From: Methylicorpusculum oleiharenae
GTDB lineage: Bacteria; Pseudomonadota; Gammaproteobacteria; Methylococcales; Methylomonadaceae
Reading direction: 5' to 3'
DNA: 64,000 nt
NCBI RefSeq assembly: GCF_009828925.2
Contig: NZ_WUTY02000001.1
Location: 1,332,492 to 1,396,491 of the forward strand
Positions within the stretch are counted from its first letter, which is position 1, and the number at the start of each line of letters is the position of its first letter. The position numbers were made by a program, and so were the translations under genes. Positions 56,177 to 64,000 of this stretch are shown here, in pieces. The notes under the pieces were generated by a model. It saw only the letters and a list, made by a program, of their open reading frames with translations. It was not told the DNA's origin and did no database searches.

Positions 56177-56677
56177 TGGTAACTACTCGTCCGCTTTGAA
56201 TTAAGGGTGGTGTAGATGCTTGATTTCAAAGGACGCATAGATACGTCCCTGTAGCTCTCTGCAACATCCCTGTTGCAGAAGCCTTTTCAATCAACCACCT
56301 ACACCCACTAAAATGGGAGGGGGTGAGCAGATACGATTAATGAAAATAAACCTGCGATGGGCGTGAGGCTGCGTCATAATCGAAGTCCGCCCTAAACCGG
56401 GTGCTTAATTTTCCGGAGTGATGAAAAACAGCTTCATGAAACTTTGGTTGGTCGTTGGCAATTCGAAAACGGCTTTCGGATGCTGATTAAGATCTACTTA
56501 ATTTACTGCCATTACAGTCTCCTCGTTCTATCAAGATACTCCCTGTATCGTCTGGTTTGATTTGTGAGCTAACAGCAAGCGCTCTTGGCTCGCTTATACC
56601 CCCAGAACTTCGCTTACCCCGGCTATTAAACTCAAGACAGGGCAGTACTCTTCAGTTGTTTAAATTAGGAGAAATTT
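56177..56677. other. Intergenic region with one perfect hairpin
   Basis: The main feature is TCTGCAACA (56258-56266) paired with TGTTGCAGA (56271-56279) over a TCCC loop, followed by CCTTTT, a weak terminator for uspA. The rest shows no gene. AGGAGA just before 56678 is the ribosome-binding site of the next gene. Confidence 0.55.
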
Positions 56678-58228
56678 ATGGTTCAAACAAAATGGGTCAG
56701 ATGTTTATTTTCTGTCATGTGCTTACTACTGCTTAATTCGAAATGCGCTTTGGCATTTGAGTCAGGAAACGATTTGCCTGTTGGAAATTATCTAAGTGCT
56801 GTTACTGCAGGTGATTTTAATGCCGATCAAAAAGCTGACCTGGCAGTCACCAATTACTATGATGGCACCCTTTCGATTGTGTTCGGAAACGGCAGTGGAA
56901 ATGTATCACAGCCATTGCTTTACCGGGTAGGCAACGCACCGATGCATGTTCATTCAACCGACTTGAACGGTGACGGCATAACAGATCTGGTTGTCGCCAA
57001 TTACCAAAGTCATAATGTTTCAGTGCTGATGGGCAGAGGGCAAGGTTCTTTCAGAGCCGCCAGGAACTATTTGTCCGGAAAAACGCCCATTCAGGTAGTC
57101 AGTTCGGATTTTAACAATGACAAAATACCCGATCTGGCCGTTGCCAATAGCAGTACCAACTCGATATCACTGATGCTTGGAAAAGGAGATGGAAGCTTTT
57201 TACCGGCCAGTAGTTTTAATGTGGGTCTACAACCCAGTTCACTCGCGGCGGGTGACATTAATAGAGATGGCCGTACAGATTTAGTCGTAGCCAATTACAA
57301 AGATAATACCGTATCGGTGTTATTGGGTGACGGTAAAGGCCTGTTTTCTCCGCAAAAGAAAATAGCGGCAGGTTCCGGCCCTTATTCACTGGCATTGACA
57401 GACCTTAATAGAGACAGCAAACCGGATGTTGTTGTAACCAATTACAAAAGTGGCACTGTTTCCATCTTATTGGGTAAAGGGGATGGTAATTTCGTAGCCA
57501 TGGGCATTATTGCCGTCGGGCAAACCCCACGGTTTTTGCTGAGTGAAGACTTAAATAACGATAAAATTCCTGATCTGGCAATAACCCGTTTTTCGGATAA
57601 CAAAGTGACATTATTATTAGGCAAAGGGGACGGCCGTTTTTCCGCGCCTGAAATTTTTGCAGTGGGTAATGGGCCGACGTCTATTGCTGCCCGTGATTTC
57701 GATCGCGACCAAGCATTAGATCTTGCGGTTGCTAACCATTATGACGGCAGCCTCTCTATGCTGTTTGGTGAGCGGTCAGATAGCCAATCGCCACCGCCCG
57801 TGAGTCAGCCGCCCGCTCCAACGCCCGGTCAACAGGACGGTGGTTTGGCGGCTATTGAACAAAGTGTCCTCCAGAAAATCAACGCTTACCGTGTTTCGCG
57901 AGGTTTAGCCTTATTAACTGCCGACAACACGATCAGCGATGTGGCAAGAATTCATAGCCAAAATATGGCGTCAGGATCAGTCTCTTTTGGTCATGACGGT
58001 TTTCAAACGCGTATTCAAACCATTGCTCAAGCACTGCCTTATCGCAGCGCCGGTGAAAACGTGGCTGCTAATTGGGGTTACGGCGATCCGGCAGCAACAG
58101 CGGTTGATGGCTGGTTAAAGAGTGCTGCTCATCATGCCAGTATTGTGGGAAATTATCGAAAAACAGGGATAGGCGTAGCCAGAAGCCGTAGCGGAGAAGT
58201 ATTTCTTACCCAAATCTTTTGGTATTGA
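56678..58228 (+). CDS. Exported FG-GAP/VCBS beta-propeller fused to a CAP domain
   Basis: This 516-residue protein has a signal peptide (WVRCLFSVMCLLLLNSKCALAF). About seven FG-GAP/VCBS blades follow, each with an Asp-rich calcium loop (DFNADQKADLAVTNYYDGTLSI; DLNGDGITDLVVANYQ; DINRDGRTDLVVANYK), residues about 40-365. After a Pro/Gln-rich linker (SPPPVSQPPAPTPGQQ) comes a CAP/SCP-PR1 domain: VLQKINAYRVSRGLALLTAD, ARIHSQNMASGSVSFGHDGF, AGENVAANWG and GIGVARSRSGEVFLTQIFW. The histidines of the CAP cleft are present. A seven-blade integrin-like propeller joined to CAP is an unusual architecture for an extracellular protein. It may bind a surface or partner. Confidence 0.88.
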   Translation: MVQTKWVRCLFSVMCLLLLNSKCALAFESGNDLPVGNYLSAVTAGDFNADQKADLAVTNYYDGTLSIVFGNGSGNVSQPLLYRVGNAPMHVHSTDLNGDGITDLVVANYQSHNVSVLMGRGQGSFRAARNYLSGKTPIQVVSSDFNNDKIPDLAVANSSTNSISLMLGKGDGSFLPASSFNVGLQPSSLAAGDINRDGRTDLVVANYKDNTVSVLLGDGKGLFSPQKKIAAGSGPYSLALTDLNRDSKPDVVVTNYKSGTVSILLGKGDGNFVAMGIIAVGQTPRFLLSEDLNNDKIPDLAITRFSDNKVTLLLGKGDGRFSAPEIFAVGNGPTSIAARDFDRDQALDLAVANHYDGSLSMLFGERSDSQSPPPVSQPPAPTPGQQDGGLAAIEQSVLQKINAYRVSRGLALLTADNTISDVARIHSQNMASGSVSFGHDGFQTRIQTIAQALPYRSAGENVAANWGYGDPAATAVDGWLKSAAHHASIVGNYRKTGIGVARSRSGEVFLTQIFWY

Positions 58229-58368
58229 TTTTTTATCTCAAGAAAAAACGAGGGAATGATCGCTTTACGTTGTTTTTATCATAATCTGGAGTTTGTTCCG
58301 GTTTATAAGCAAGTCAAACCCAAATCGGTAAAAAGTGGATCTTGGTTTCTAATCGTTCAGGTCTTTAC

Positions 58369-58749
58369 ATGCCTAAAAGTAGCTTGTTTTACCTAATATT
58401 CAGCCTTGTATTACTTTCCTGTAAAGCTCAGGAACACTCTGTTGTTCGATCGGAAACAAGGCACACAGAAAACAGATTAGTGCTGGTCTGTGATAATGGT
58501 TATGACATAAGCGCCATCTACTATGCACCTAATTCGGAAGGCATATTGTTGAAGCTGTCTTTAAAAATCAGTAAAGCGGGGAAAACGGATGCCGTGGAAA
58601 TGATCCCTGCAATTGCTGCCAGCGGCGCGAAATTCGAGACTCCGGATGGTCAACTGTCTTTTTGGGAGCATCAAGGCGAGTTTACGTTGGGAAAAGGCGA
58701 TAAGAATGTCAGCGTTTGTCGTCAAGCCGCCAAGAAATCAGTGCCCTAA
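58369..58749 (+). CDS. MliC-like lysozyme-inhibitor lipoprotein
   Basis: I chose ATG 58369, giving a lipoprotein signal (SSLFYLIFSLVLLSCKAQ, lipobox LLSC). The 126-residue product then resembles the MliC/PliC domain: VLVCDNGYDISAIYY, LKLSLKIS, the conserved IAASGAKFETPDGQLSFWEHQGEFTL and a final VSVC. MliC proteins protect the cell wall by binding c-type lysozyme with a conserved SGxxY/F loop. Here the SGAKF form fits. It follows the FG-GAP/CAP gene by 140 bp and ends with a strong terminator. Confidence 0.75.
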   Translation: MPKSSLFYLIFSLVLLSCKAQEHSVVRSETRHTENRLVLVCDNGYDISAIYYAPNSEGILLKLSLKISKAGKTDAVEMIPAIAASGAKFETPDGQLSFWEHQGEFTLGKGDKNVSVCRQAAKKSVP

Positions 58750-58756
58750 GAGATAG

Positions 58757-58793
58757 CTGCGAAAAGAGACGCATCTCTTTTCGCAGTGTTTTC
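58757..58793 (+). terminator. Intrinsic terminator after the MliC-like gene
   Basis: CTGCGAAAAGAGA (58757-58769) pairs perfectly with TCTCTTTTCGCAG (58774-58786) over a 4-nt loop, followed by TGTTTT. It starts 7 bp after the stop. Confidence 0.9.
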
Positions 58794-58835
58794 CGCAAGA
58801 ATGCCTAATGGCCTTGTTTTTTAATGGGTTGTGAT

Positions 58836-59273
58836 TTAGTCGTGACGGTCTTTTTTAACTCGTGTTCCGGCTGTGGTGCCAAGCAGGCCAAAATTGTTAC
58901 CCCATTGGCCAATAAATGAGTTTTTATCAGGACTAAACTGGAGTTCAAAGTCGGATTGGACTGTTACATTCGGTGCCGGGGAAAAATCGAGAGACAATGT
59001 GGCAGAGCAATCAGGATTAATGGATGCTGTTCCACTCACCGGTCCTGTAAATCCAGGAACGACTGAACCATTCGAAGAAACGCTAAAGGCACACAAACCA
59101 AATGCCAGTCCCTTCTTAATCTCTATTTCGCAACGTCCGGTATGAGGATTGGCTGGAGAGACACTGTTTTGGAACATGACATAATTGCCGTTTAAGTGGA
59201 CGTTCTGGCAATGAGGGCCGGCTTGTATTTGATAGGGCATGAGTAGGCCGGCTAACAAAAGAATTTTTTTCAT
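58836..59273 (-). CDS. Exported hypothetical protein, 145 aa
   Basis: I do not recognise this family. A short signal peptide (KKILLLAGLLMPYQIQA) precedes a beta-rich mature domain with four cysteines (PHCQNVHLNGNYVMF, TGRCEIEIKKGLAFGLCAFSV, NPDCSATLSLDFSPAP) and a C-terminal FIGQWGNNFGLLGTTAG. The pattern G-N-Y and I/L-x-L-x-F suggests a lipocalin-like or beta-barrel secreted fold. The cysteines probably form disulfides. It stands alone, convergent with the MliC-like gene. Confidence 0.65.
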   Translation of the reverse strand: MKKILLLAGLLMPYQIQAGPHCQNVHLNGNYVMFQNSVSPANPHTGRCEIEIKKGLAFGLCAFSVSSNGSVVPGFTGPVSGTASINPDCSATLSLDFSPAPNVTVQSDFELQFSPDKNSFIGQWGNNFGLLGTTAGTRVKKDRHD

Positions 59274-59605
59274 TAAATTTACCCTGTTTATAGGTCTGGA
59301 AAATTGTTGATCAATGTGATTGTTATATGATTTTCAACCCCTTCTTAATAGGGATTCGGTCTTTGCCTTAGTGATGGGGCATACTTAATTGTCTAAAAGC
59401 AGATGTTTTTTATAAAGGCCTAAACCGCTTGAAATGACTGCTCCCGCTCGGCCTCATGATGCAATGAGCACTTAATATGCCATCAATGATTTCAAGGCTT
59501 TCGATGTGAGCAACAAACAATTTTATGGGTGAAATGGCGCATATTGCGTGCCCTGACGCAAATGAAAGGATAACTTTTGGGTAGCTTTCAGCGGAGCAAT
59601 AAAGC

Positions 59606-59698
59606 AAAGGTGTTGCTCCGTCTAGGTTGCGGTTGGCGATAGCCAACCCAACATTTCAAGGCCATTACTTTAATTGTTGAATTGCGAAAAGCATGCAA
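59606..59698 (+). repeat. Dispersed REP/BIME-like repeat, copy E
   Basis: The copy reads AAAGGTGTTGCTCCG, TAGGTTGCGGTTGGCGATAG, CCAACCCAACATTTCAAGGC and TGTTGAATTGCGAAAAGC. It lies in the 628-bp gap before the TIR gene end, where no coding region is supported. Confidence 0.85.
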
Positions 59699-59901
59699 GC
59701 CAATCTACGCTGAATTATACCTTTCGCACTTCAAATATCGGCAGTGCCTTAGGTGGAAACGGGTTGTTCGGCATAGAGCCTACGTGGATGGTTTTATGGC
59801 GTCCTTTGACGGGCACTCCGGTGCCGAATTTCGATCTACGATGGGTATATTAAAGTTTTGTGAAGGAAAAATGTCATGCAGTGTGCTGACGAAAACGCAC
59901 C

Positions 59902-60786
59902 TTATCGTGTTGCCTTTGGATCAGTATGGGTCAGCTTTAAAACGCTTTTTTCATTGGACAAAATTTCTATTAATTCGCCCTGCAATTCCTGATTATTCCA
60001 TGACTTGTTTAACCGACCGCTGTAGCTGAAGCGATCGGTATAAACAGGCTTCAAGGTGAATTCCAGCCATCGTCCGTTAATGCGGCCTTCGCCAGTTTCA
60101 TACACTTTTTGCATGACAGGGTCGATGTGTTCAATGTTTACCTGACTGCCTTGCTGAACGATTTTCAGATAGTTGCCGCCATCAAAATACCAGTGTCCGG
60201 AAAAATCGGCAGGCAGCCAAAGTGCCCAAATGATGCCGGACATAAGCAAGAGTAAGGAGATAATGCCTGCTATTTTTTTACGGTTAAAACTTTTCCCATC
60301 GACTTGCTTTTGTTTCTCAAGGTTCTGGTCAAGAAGTGGATTGACCGATTCGATCAGTTTTTCTACATCGGCTGCCCACCTGCTATCGGTCAATTCGATC
60401 GCTTGCCGAAAAGCCAGCGCAGAAATACTCTCCGGTAAGTCGCTGGGCGCAGGCATGCGTGCACCTTTCACTAAAACAGGAATAATGTGAATATTGCGTT
60501 GCAGTGCCGTTTCAATTTCCAGGCGAACAAGATCCTGCGGATCATCAATCCTGCGGCGGCCTGACTCGTCCAGACACATAAGCCATTCTTTACCCATCAT
60601 AACCAGCATGACGTTTGCGCTGTTCAGATTGTCATTGATGGTCATAAAAAAGTCCTGACCGGGTGAGATGTCGTCATAATCCCGGAATACCCATTCCTCA
60701 CCCCATTCTTTCGCCAGCCTGTCCGCTAAACGCCCAGTGTATCCGGCGCTATCGTTACGGCGGTATGAAATAAAAACGATGCTCAT
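59902..60786 (-). CDS. TIR-domain protein with transmembrane anchor
   Basis: I chose ATG 60786 (MSIVFISYRRNDSAGYTGRL) with GGGAG 6 nt upstream. The first 130 residues are a TIR-type domain: FISYRRNDSAGYTGRLADRL, VFRDYDDISPGQDFFMTIND, VMLVMMGKEWL, then LEIETALQRNIHIIPVLVKGA. A helix (IISLLLLMSGIIWALWL, near residue 180) anchors it to the membrane. A small C-terminal domain follows (FSGHWYFDGGNYLKIVQQGS). Prokaryotic TIR domains often hydrolyse NAD or act in defence and signalling. The glutamate in the LEIETAL helix sits near the site where catalytic TIRs keep one. No partner gene is adjacent. Confidence 0.85.
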   Translation of the reverse strand: MSIVFISYRRNDSAGYTGRLADRLAKEWGEEWVFRDYDDISPGQDFFMTINDNLNSANVMLVMMGKEWLMCLDESGRRRIDDPQDLVRLEIETALQRNIHIIPVLVKGARMPAPSDLPESISALAFRQAIELTDSRWAADVEKLIESVNPLLDQNLEKQKQVDGKSFNRKKIAGIISLLLLMSGIIWALWLPADFSGHWYFDGGNYLKIVQQGSQVNIEHIDPVMQKVYETGEGRINGRWLEFTLKPVYTDRFSYSGRLNKSWNNQELQGELIEILSNEKSVLKLTHTDPKATR

Positions 60787-61215
60787 CACTTGCTCCCCCA
60801 AAACAACCTTGACGTTGAATTCTCATTTTTGGTTTTGTAACGCGAATGCTTGTTTCGTTATTGCTTCATCTTTTTGGTGCCAGAAACGCAAGCGACAGTT
60901 CATCAACAAAGCGATGCCAGGTGTATCCAAGTCGCCAATGTCAAAAATTAAAAATGTCGCTTATGGCGATAGCATGATCAGGGCGATTGCCAAACAGGCT
61001 GCCAGAGTTTTTACCCGGAAATGTAATCATTTCCAGCTTCTTTACCTATAAACGCTGACTGAAATTGTTGAAGAAAAAATCGACGACAATAGTCTTTTCA
61101 TTGTCTAAAGGACTGGTGAAATAATAAAAGCGGCGAACAACGCAGGTCAGATGTTCAGGTGAGTAATCCTGCTTGAACGGTGAGCGATATTAACCGGGAT
61201 TTTCGCGCTATTGCT
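60787..61215. other. Intergenic region without recognised gene
   Basis: This lies between the TIR gene start and the 3' end of the hydroxypyruvate reductase gene. Small frames in it lack ribosome-binding sites. No hairpin or repeat was recognised. Confidence 0.45.
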
Positions 61216-62187
61216 TTAAACAACCCTGTCCTGTGGTTCTTTGCCGCCGAAAAAATCGGCCAGATTGGCGAGGACGCGATTGCCCATTGCGGTTCTTGTG
61301 CTTAAGGTTGCGCTGCCCAGATGAGGTAGCAGGGTCACGTTATCCAGCGTTAAAAACCCTGGGTTGATATTCGGTTCGCCTTCGTAAACATCCAGTCCTG
61401 CACCGGCAATTTTGTGATGACGTAGTGCGTCAATCAGCGCTTGGCTGTCAACGACATCACCACGGGCCGAGTTAATCAGATGAGCCGAAGGTTTCATCAA
61501 TTCGAGCGAATCGGCATTGATGAGATGTTTGGTTTCCGGACTGCCGGGGCAGTGCAAGGAAACATAATCGGCTGCTGCCAGCAATTCCGGCAAGGTTGCG
61601 CAGCGTTCAGCTTTTAATTCATCGACTACCGATTGATCGGCGGCGCGAGGGCTGAAATAAATGATTTTCATGCCAAAGCCATGGTGCGCCTTACGTGCCA
61701 TCGCTATCGCGATGCGTCCGAAACCAATCAAACCCAATGTGGTGCCGGTGACATCGCTGCTCAGCATATGGGTTGGGCACCAGCCGGTCCATTGTCCTGC
61801 TCTGACCTGGCGGTCTCCCTCGGCGCCGCGCCGCGCGGACATCAATAATAAGGTCATGGCCAGATCGGCGGTGCTTTCAGTGAGAACGCCGGGTGTATTG
61901 GTGACTACGATGTTGTTGGCTTTGGCGGCCTGGATATCGATATGATTGAAACCCACGCCAAAATTTCCCAGAATTTTACAGCGTTTATCGGCTGCATTCA
62001 GCACATCAGCTGGAAACGCGTCGCAGACCGAAGGGCAGACTGCATCATAGTTTTGCAAGGCGGCTTTAAATTCATCGGCCGTCAAGGGACGGTCATCGGT
62101 ATTGAGCGTGACATCGTAAAGTGCATTGAGTTTTTCTTCGACGGAGGAAGGCCATTTACGCGTAACAAAGACTTTGGGTTTACTCAT
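61216..62187 (-). CDS. hprA: Hydroxypyruvate reductase / D-glycerate dehydrogenase
   Basis: This 323-residue D-2-hydroxyacid dehydrogenase reduces hydroxypyruvate to D-glycerate with NAD(P)H, a serine-cycle step. Motifs are NFGVGFNHIDIQAA and NIVVTNTPGVLTESTADLAMTLLL, and the nucleotide-binding GLIGFGRIAIAMARKAH. The catalytic Arg lies in LINSARGDVVDSQAL, the Glu in YEGEPNI and the His in LLPHLGSAT. Length matches. It is 173 bp downstream of the serine-glyoxylate aminotransferase on the same strand, and the product of that enzyme is its substrate. The gammaproteobacterial methanotroph context supports serine-cycle use alongside the RuMP pathway. Confidence 0.92.
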   Translation of the reverse strand: MSKPKVFVTRKWPSSVEEKLNALYDVTLNTDDRPLTADEFKAALQNYDAVCPSVCDAFPADVLNAADKRCKILGNFGVGFNHIDIQAAKANNIVVTNTPGVLTESTADLAMTLLLMSARRGAEGDRQVRAGQWTGWCPTHMLSSDVTGTTLGLIGFGRIAIAMARKAHHGFGMKIIYFSPRAADQSVVDELKAERCATLPELLAAADYVSLHCPGSPETKHLINADSLELMKPSAHLINSARGDVVDSQALIDALRHHKIAGAGLDVYEGEPNINPGFLTLDNVTLLPHLGSATLSTRTAMGNRVLANLADFFGGKEPQDRVV

Positions 62188-62360
62188 GGGCTATTCTCGA
62201 AGGGTGTTGCTACAGAAAATGACGTAGGCTGTTATCGTACCAAACGAATGGAATTGTTTTTTACACCAAAAGGCATGATCCAAATGAGGGCTCATCCGGG
62301 TTGGAGCCCGGATTAGCCGTCGCGAGATGATCGGTTTTAAGCTAACACGCAGGAAAAACT

Positions 62361-63524
62361 TTATGCAGTTGCGCGGTAGTATTCAACGGCTACGCCAACG
62401 CCGCTGCCGGGTTTGATATCAAATCCATTATCAAGCAATGCCATTTCCACGCCTGCGAACGCGCCTAACATGGAGACGTCATTCATGTCGCCGACGTGGC
62501 CGATACGGAATACTTTTCCTGCCACTTCCGACAGTCCTGCGCCCAAAGACAAATTGTATTTGCTGTAAGCGGTGCTGATTACAGCACGAGCATCTTTATC
62601 AGCCGGAACAACAACCGCTGTCACGGTATTGGATTCAAATCCGGGTTTGGCGCATTGTTCCAAGCCCCAGGCGGCTACTGCCTTGCGAGTGCCTTCCGCG
62701 AGTCTATGGTGACGGGCGTAAACATTTTCCAGGCCTTCTTCAAGCAACAGGTCTAACGATTTACGTAAACCATAAAGCATCGGAATGGACGGTGTGTAAG
62801 GCGTGTAGCCGTCTTTATTGGCGGCGAGTTGATCTTTAAGATCAAGAAACGCTCTTGGGCAACGAGCAGTATCGCAGGCTTTAATCGCTTTTTGACTGAA
62901 CGCAACAAAAGCGCCACCGGCAGGCAGCATGAAGCCTTTTTGCGATCCGGAAATTGCGCCGTCTACACCCCATTCATCCATTCTGAAATCAAGGCTGGCT
63001 ATTGAGCTGACGCCATCGACAAACAGTAAGGCCGGATGATTAGCTGCATCCATTGCTTTACGAACGCCGCCTATGTCACTGGTGACACCGGTCGCTGTTT
63101 CGTTGTGAGTCGCTAGAAAGGCTTTGATTTCATGTTTGGTGTCGGCTTTTAGTCTGGCTTCAAGGTCATCCAAAGGAATGCCTTCACCCCAGGGGCGCTC
63201 AACCACGGTCACATCAAAACCCAGGCGGTTCGCCATCGCGGCCCATAAATGGCTGAATTGTCCGAAGCGGTAAATCAATACTTTATCGCCAGGGCTTAAC
63301 GTATTGGTCAATGCAATTTCCCAACCGGCGGTTCCGGTTGCAGGAAATATAAAGGCATGACCGTCCTCGGTTCTGAATATTTTTTTCAGATCAGCGAGCA
63401 GGGGTTTGAACAGGTCAGGAAATTTGGGAGAGCGATGGTCTTCACCGTTAACATTCATCGCACTCAGTACTTCTATCGGAATGTTGGTGGGACCTGGAAC
63501 GTATAAATGATTACGACCTGCCAT
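62361..63524 (-). CDS. sgaA: Serine-glyoxylate aminotransferase
   Basis: This 387-residue PLP enzyme transfers the amino group of serine to glyoxylate, giving hydroxypyruvate and glycine. The start MAGRNHLYVPGPTNIPIEVL and the glycine-rich PATGTAGWEIALTNTLSPGDKV are typical. The PLP lysine is in SGSQKGFMLPAGGAF (about residue 195), with the PLP-Asp in LFVDGVSS. Class-V aminotransferase landmarks end with FRIGHVGDMNDV. It is a key serine-cycle enzyme of methylotrophs and precedes hprA on the same strand. The pathway inference is firm for chemistry and moderate for metabolism. Confidence 0.95.
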   Translation of the reverse strand: MAGRNHLYVPGPTNIPIEVLSAMNVNGEDHRSPKFPDLFKPLLADLKKIFRTEDGHAFIFPATGTAGWEIALTNTLSPGDKVLIYRFGQFSHLWAAMANRLGFDVTVVERPWGEGIPLDDLEARLKADTKHEIKAFLATHNETATGVTSDIGGVRKAMDAANHPALLFVDGVSSIASLDFRMDEWGVDGAISGSQKGFMLPAGGAFVAFSQKAIKACDTARCPRAFLDLKDQLAANKDGYTPYTPSIPMLYGLRKSLDLLLEEGLENVYARHHRLAEGTRKAVAAWGLEQCAKPGFESNTVTAVVVPADKDARAVISTAYSKYNLSLGAGLSEVAGKVFRIGHVGDMNDVSMLGAFAGVEMALLDNGFDIKPGSGVGVAVEYYRATA

Positions 63525-63765
63525 TGTGGGTGCCTCTTTAAATCAGTTTAAAATGGGATGAAAAAATGAAAATTGGCGTTGATGCCAAAAGCCAACAATG
63601 ATCCCACAGTTGATTTGAATCAGCAAGCCCGGTTTATGTCAGGTCGGCTAACGACTTAAGCGATTATCAGCAGGGCTAAATCAGCTGTTTTTCGCGGCTT
63701 TGTTGTCGATGCAGCACATCATCACTCTATCACCAAAGCGTCAGTATGCGCTGCAAATCAGGCCT

Positions 63766-64000
63766 TCATTGTTTAGGGTTGGGGCCAAACCGGTTAACTC
63801 CGGGTTTGCTGTCTTGCACCATGAACACGATAAGTGCAATGACGCCGACGATAGGAACGAATGCAATAAGCAGCCACCATCCGCTTCTATCGGTGTCGTG
63901 AAGTCTTCTTATGGAAACGGCGATACCGGGAATAAGAACCGCCAATGAGTAAATGCCGCCGAATAGACCTACGCCTGTTTCAGCATTAAACGTGCCGGTC
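63766..64000 (-). CDS. DUF805-family membrane protein, C-terminal part (start outside window)
   Basis: The minus-strand frame is open from the window edge to TGA 63768-63766. The translation shows TGVGLFGGIYSLAVLIPGIA, then VSIRRLHDTDRSGWWLLIAF, VPIVGVIALIVFMVQDSKPG and NRFGPNP. R-R-L-H-D-T-D-R-S-G-W-W and the closing PGVNRFGPNP are the hallmark of DUF805 inner-membrane proteins, whose function is unknown. The first part of the gene lies outside the window. Confidence 0.9.
   Translation of the reverse strand, partial: TGTFNAETGVGLFGGIYSLAVLIPGIAVSIRRLHDTDRSGWWLLIAFVPIVGVIALIVFMVQDSKPGVNRFGPNPKQ

Noticed and set aside
59410-60029. Two open frames (59410-59646 minus and 59682-60029 plus)
   Set aside because: Both cross a dispersed repeat, and the second overlaps the TIR gene. 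Neither has recognisable protein features.

Overview
The window looks like chromosome of a gammaproteobacterial methylotroph or methanotroph (Methylococcales-like). It carries a complete pqqABCDE operon, which makes the cofactor of PQQ methanol dehydrogenases. It also carries a serine-glyoxylate aminotransferase plus hydroxypyruvate reductase pair of the serine cycle. The housekeeping genes (greB, slyD, cmoM, CIRCE-groESL, yrbG, apbE) are proteobacterial in type. Taxonomy is inferred from gene content, not from a marker gene.

Layout. 1-5258: a DUF2760 protein (cut by the window edge) and two atypical Hsp70-family proteins, probably one operon. 5391-8915: an accessory island whose genes are all on the minus strand (BrnT/BrnA toxin-antitoxin, a HEPN-like protein, a frameshifted DEDDh-exonuclease/BRCT gene, a membrane protein and a small hypothetical). 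At least three of the intergenic gaps look like integron attC sites, so this reads as a gene-cassette array without an integrase (CALIN-like). A direct repeat of about 190-220 bp occurs twice at its upstream end. 9168-12396: pqqEDCBA on the minus strand, including a 24-residue pqqA and a hairpin between pqqA and pqqB. 12683-17808: a ThiF/MoeB-type E1 enzyme, CIRCE-regulated groES-groEL, cmoM, greB and slyD. 18057-28627: small stress or envelope genes, a 1319-aa PilZ/DUF1631/degenerate GGDEF-EAL protein, an IMPase-like phosphatase coupled to a kinase-like protein, and a 42-aa lysine-rich protein.

29002-35673: a two-component region. An HD-GYP response regulator gene has an in-frame amber codon just before its phosphoacceptor aspartate. 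Next to it lies a hybrid histidine kinase of about 1,877 residues with eight PAS-like repeats. 36920-43477: an exported PCMT-like methyltransferase, a membrane-embedded spermidine-synthase-like protein, a small membrane protein and a TIGR03790 protein, then CopD-like and PepSY membrane proteins. 44523-48906: an NSS-family Na+ symporter with an insertion of about 190 residues and a translationally coupled 53-aa membrane subunit, then ApbE and a Ca2+/Na+ exchanger. 49356-49939: a decayed RAYT transposase. 50036-58749: a VPLP-CTERM protein, a three-gene ABC/AttH export operon, UspA, an FG-GAP/CAP secreted fusion and an MliC-like lipoprotein. 58836-64000: a secreted hypothetical, a TIR-transmembrane protein, hydroxypyruvate reductase, serine-glyoxylate aminotransferase and the C-terminus of a DUF805 protein.

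Dispersed REP/BIME-like repeats occur in many intergenic gaps. One family has five copies in both orientations, and a MITE-like element with 31-bp inverted ends lies just upstream of the NSS transporter. No rRNA, tRNA, CRISPR array, integrase or intact insertion sequence was seen.
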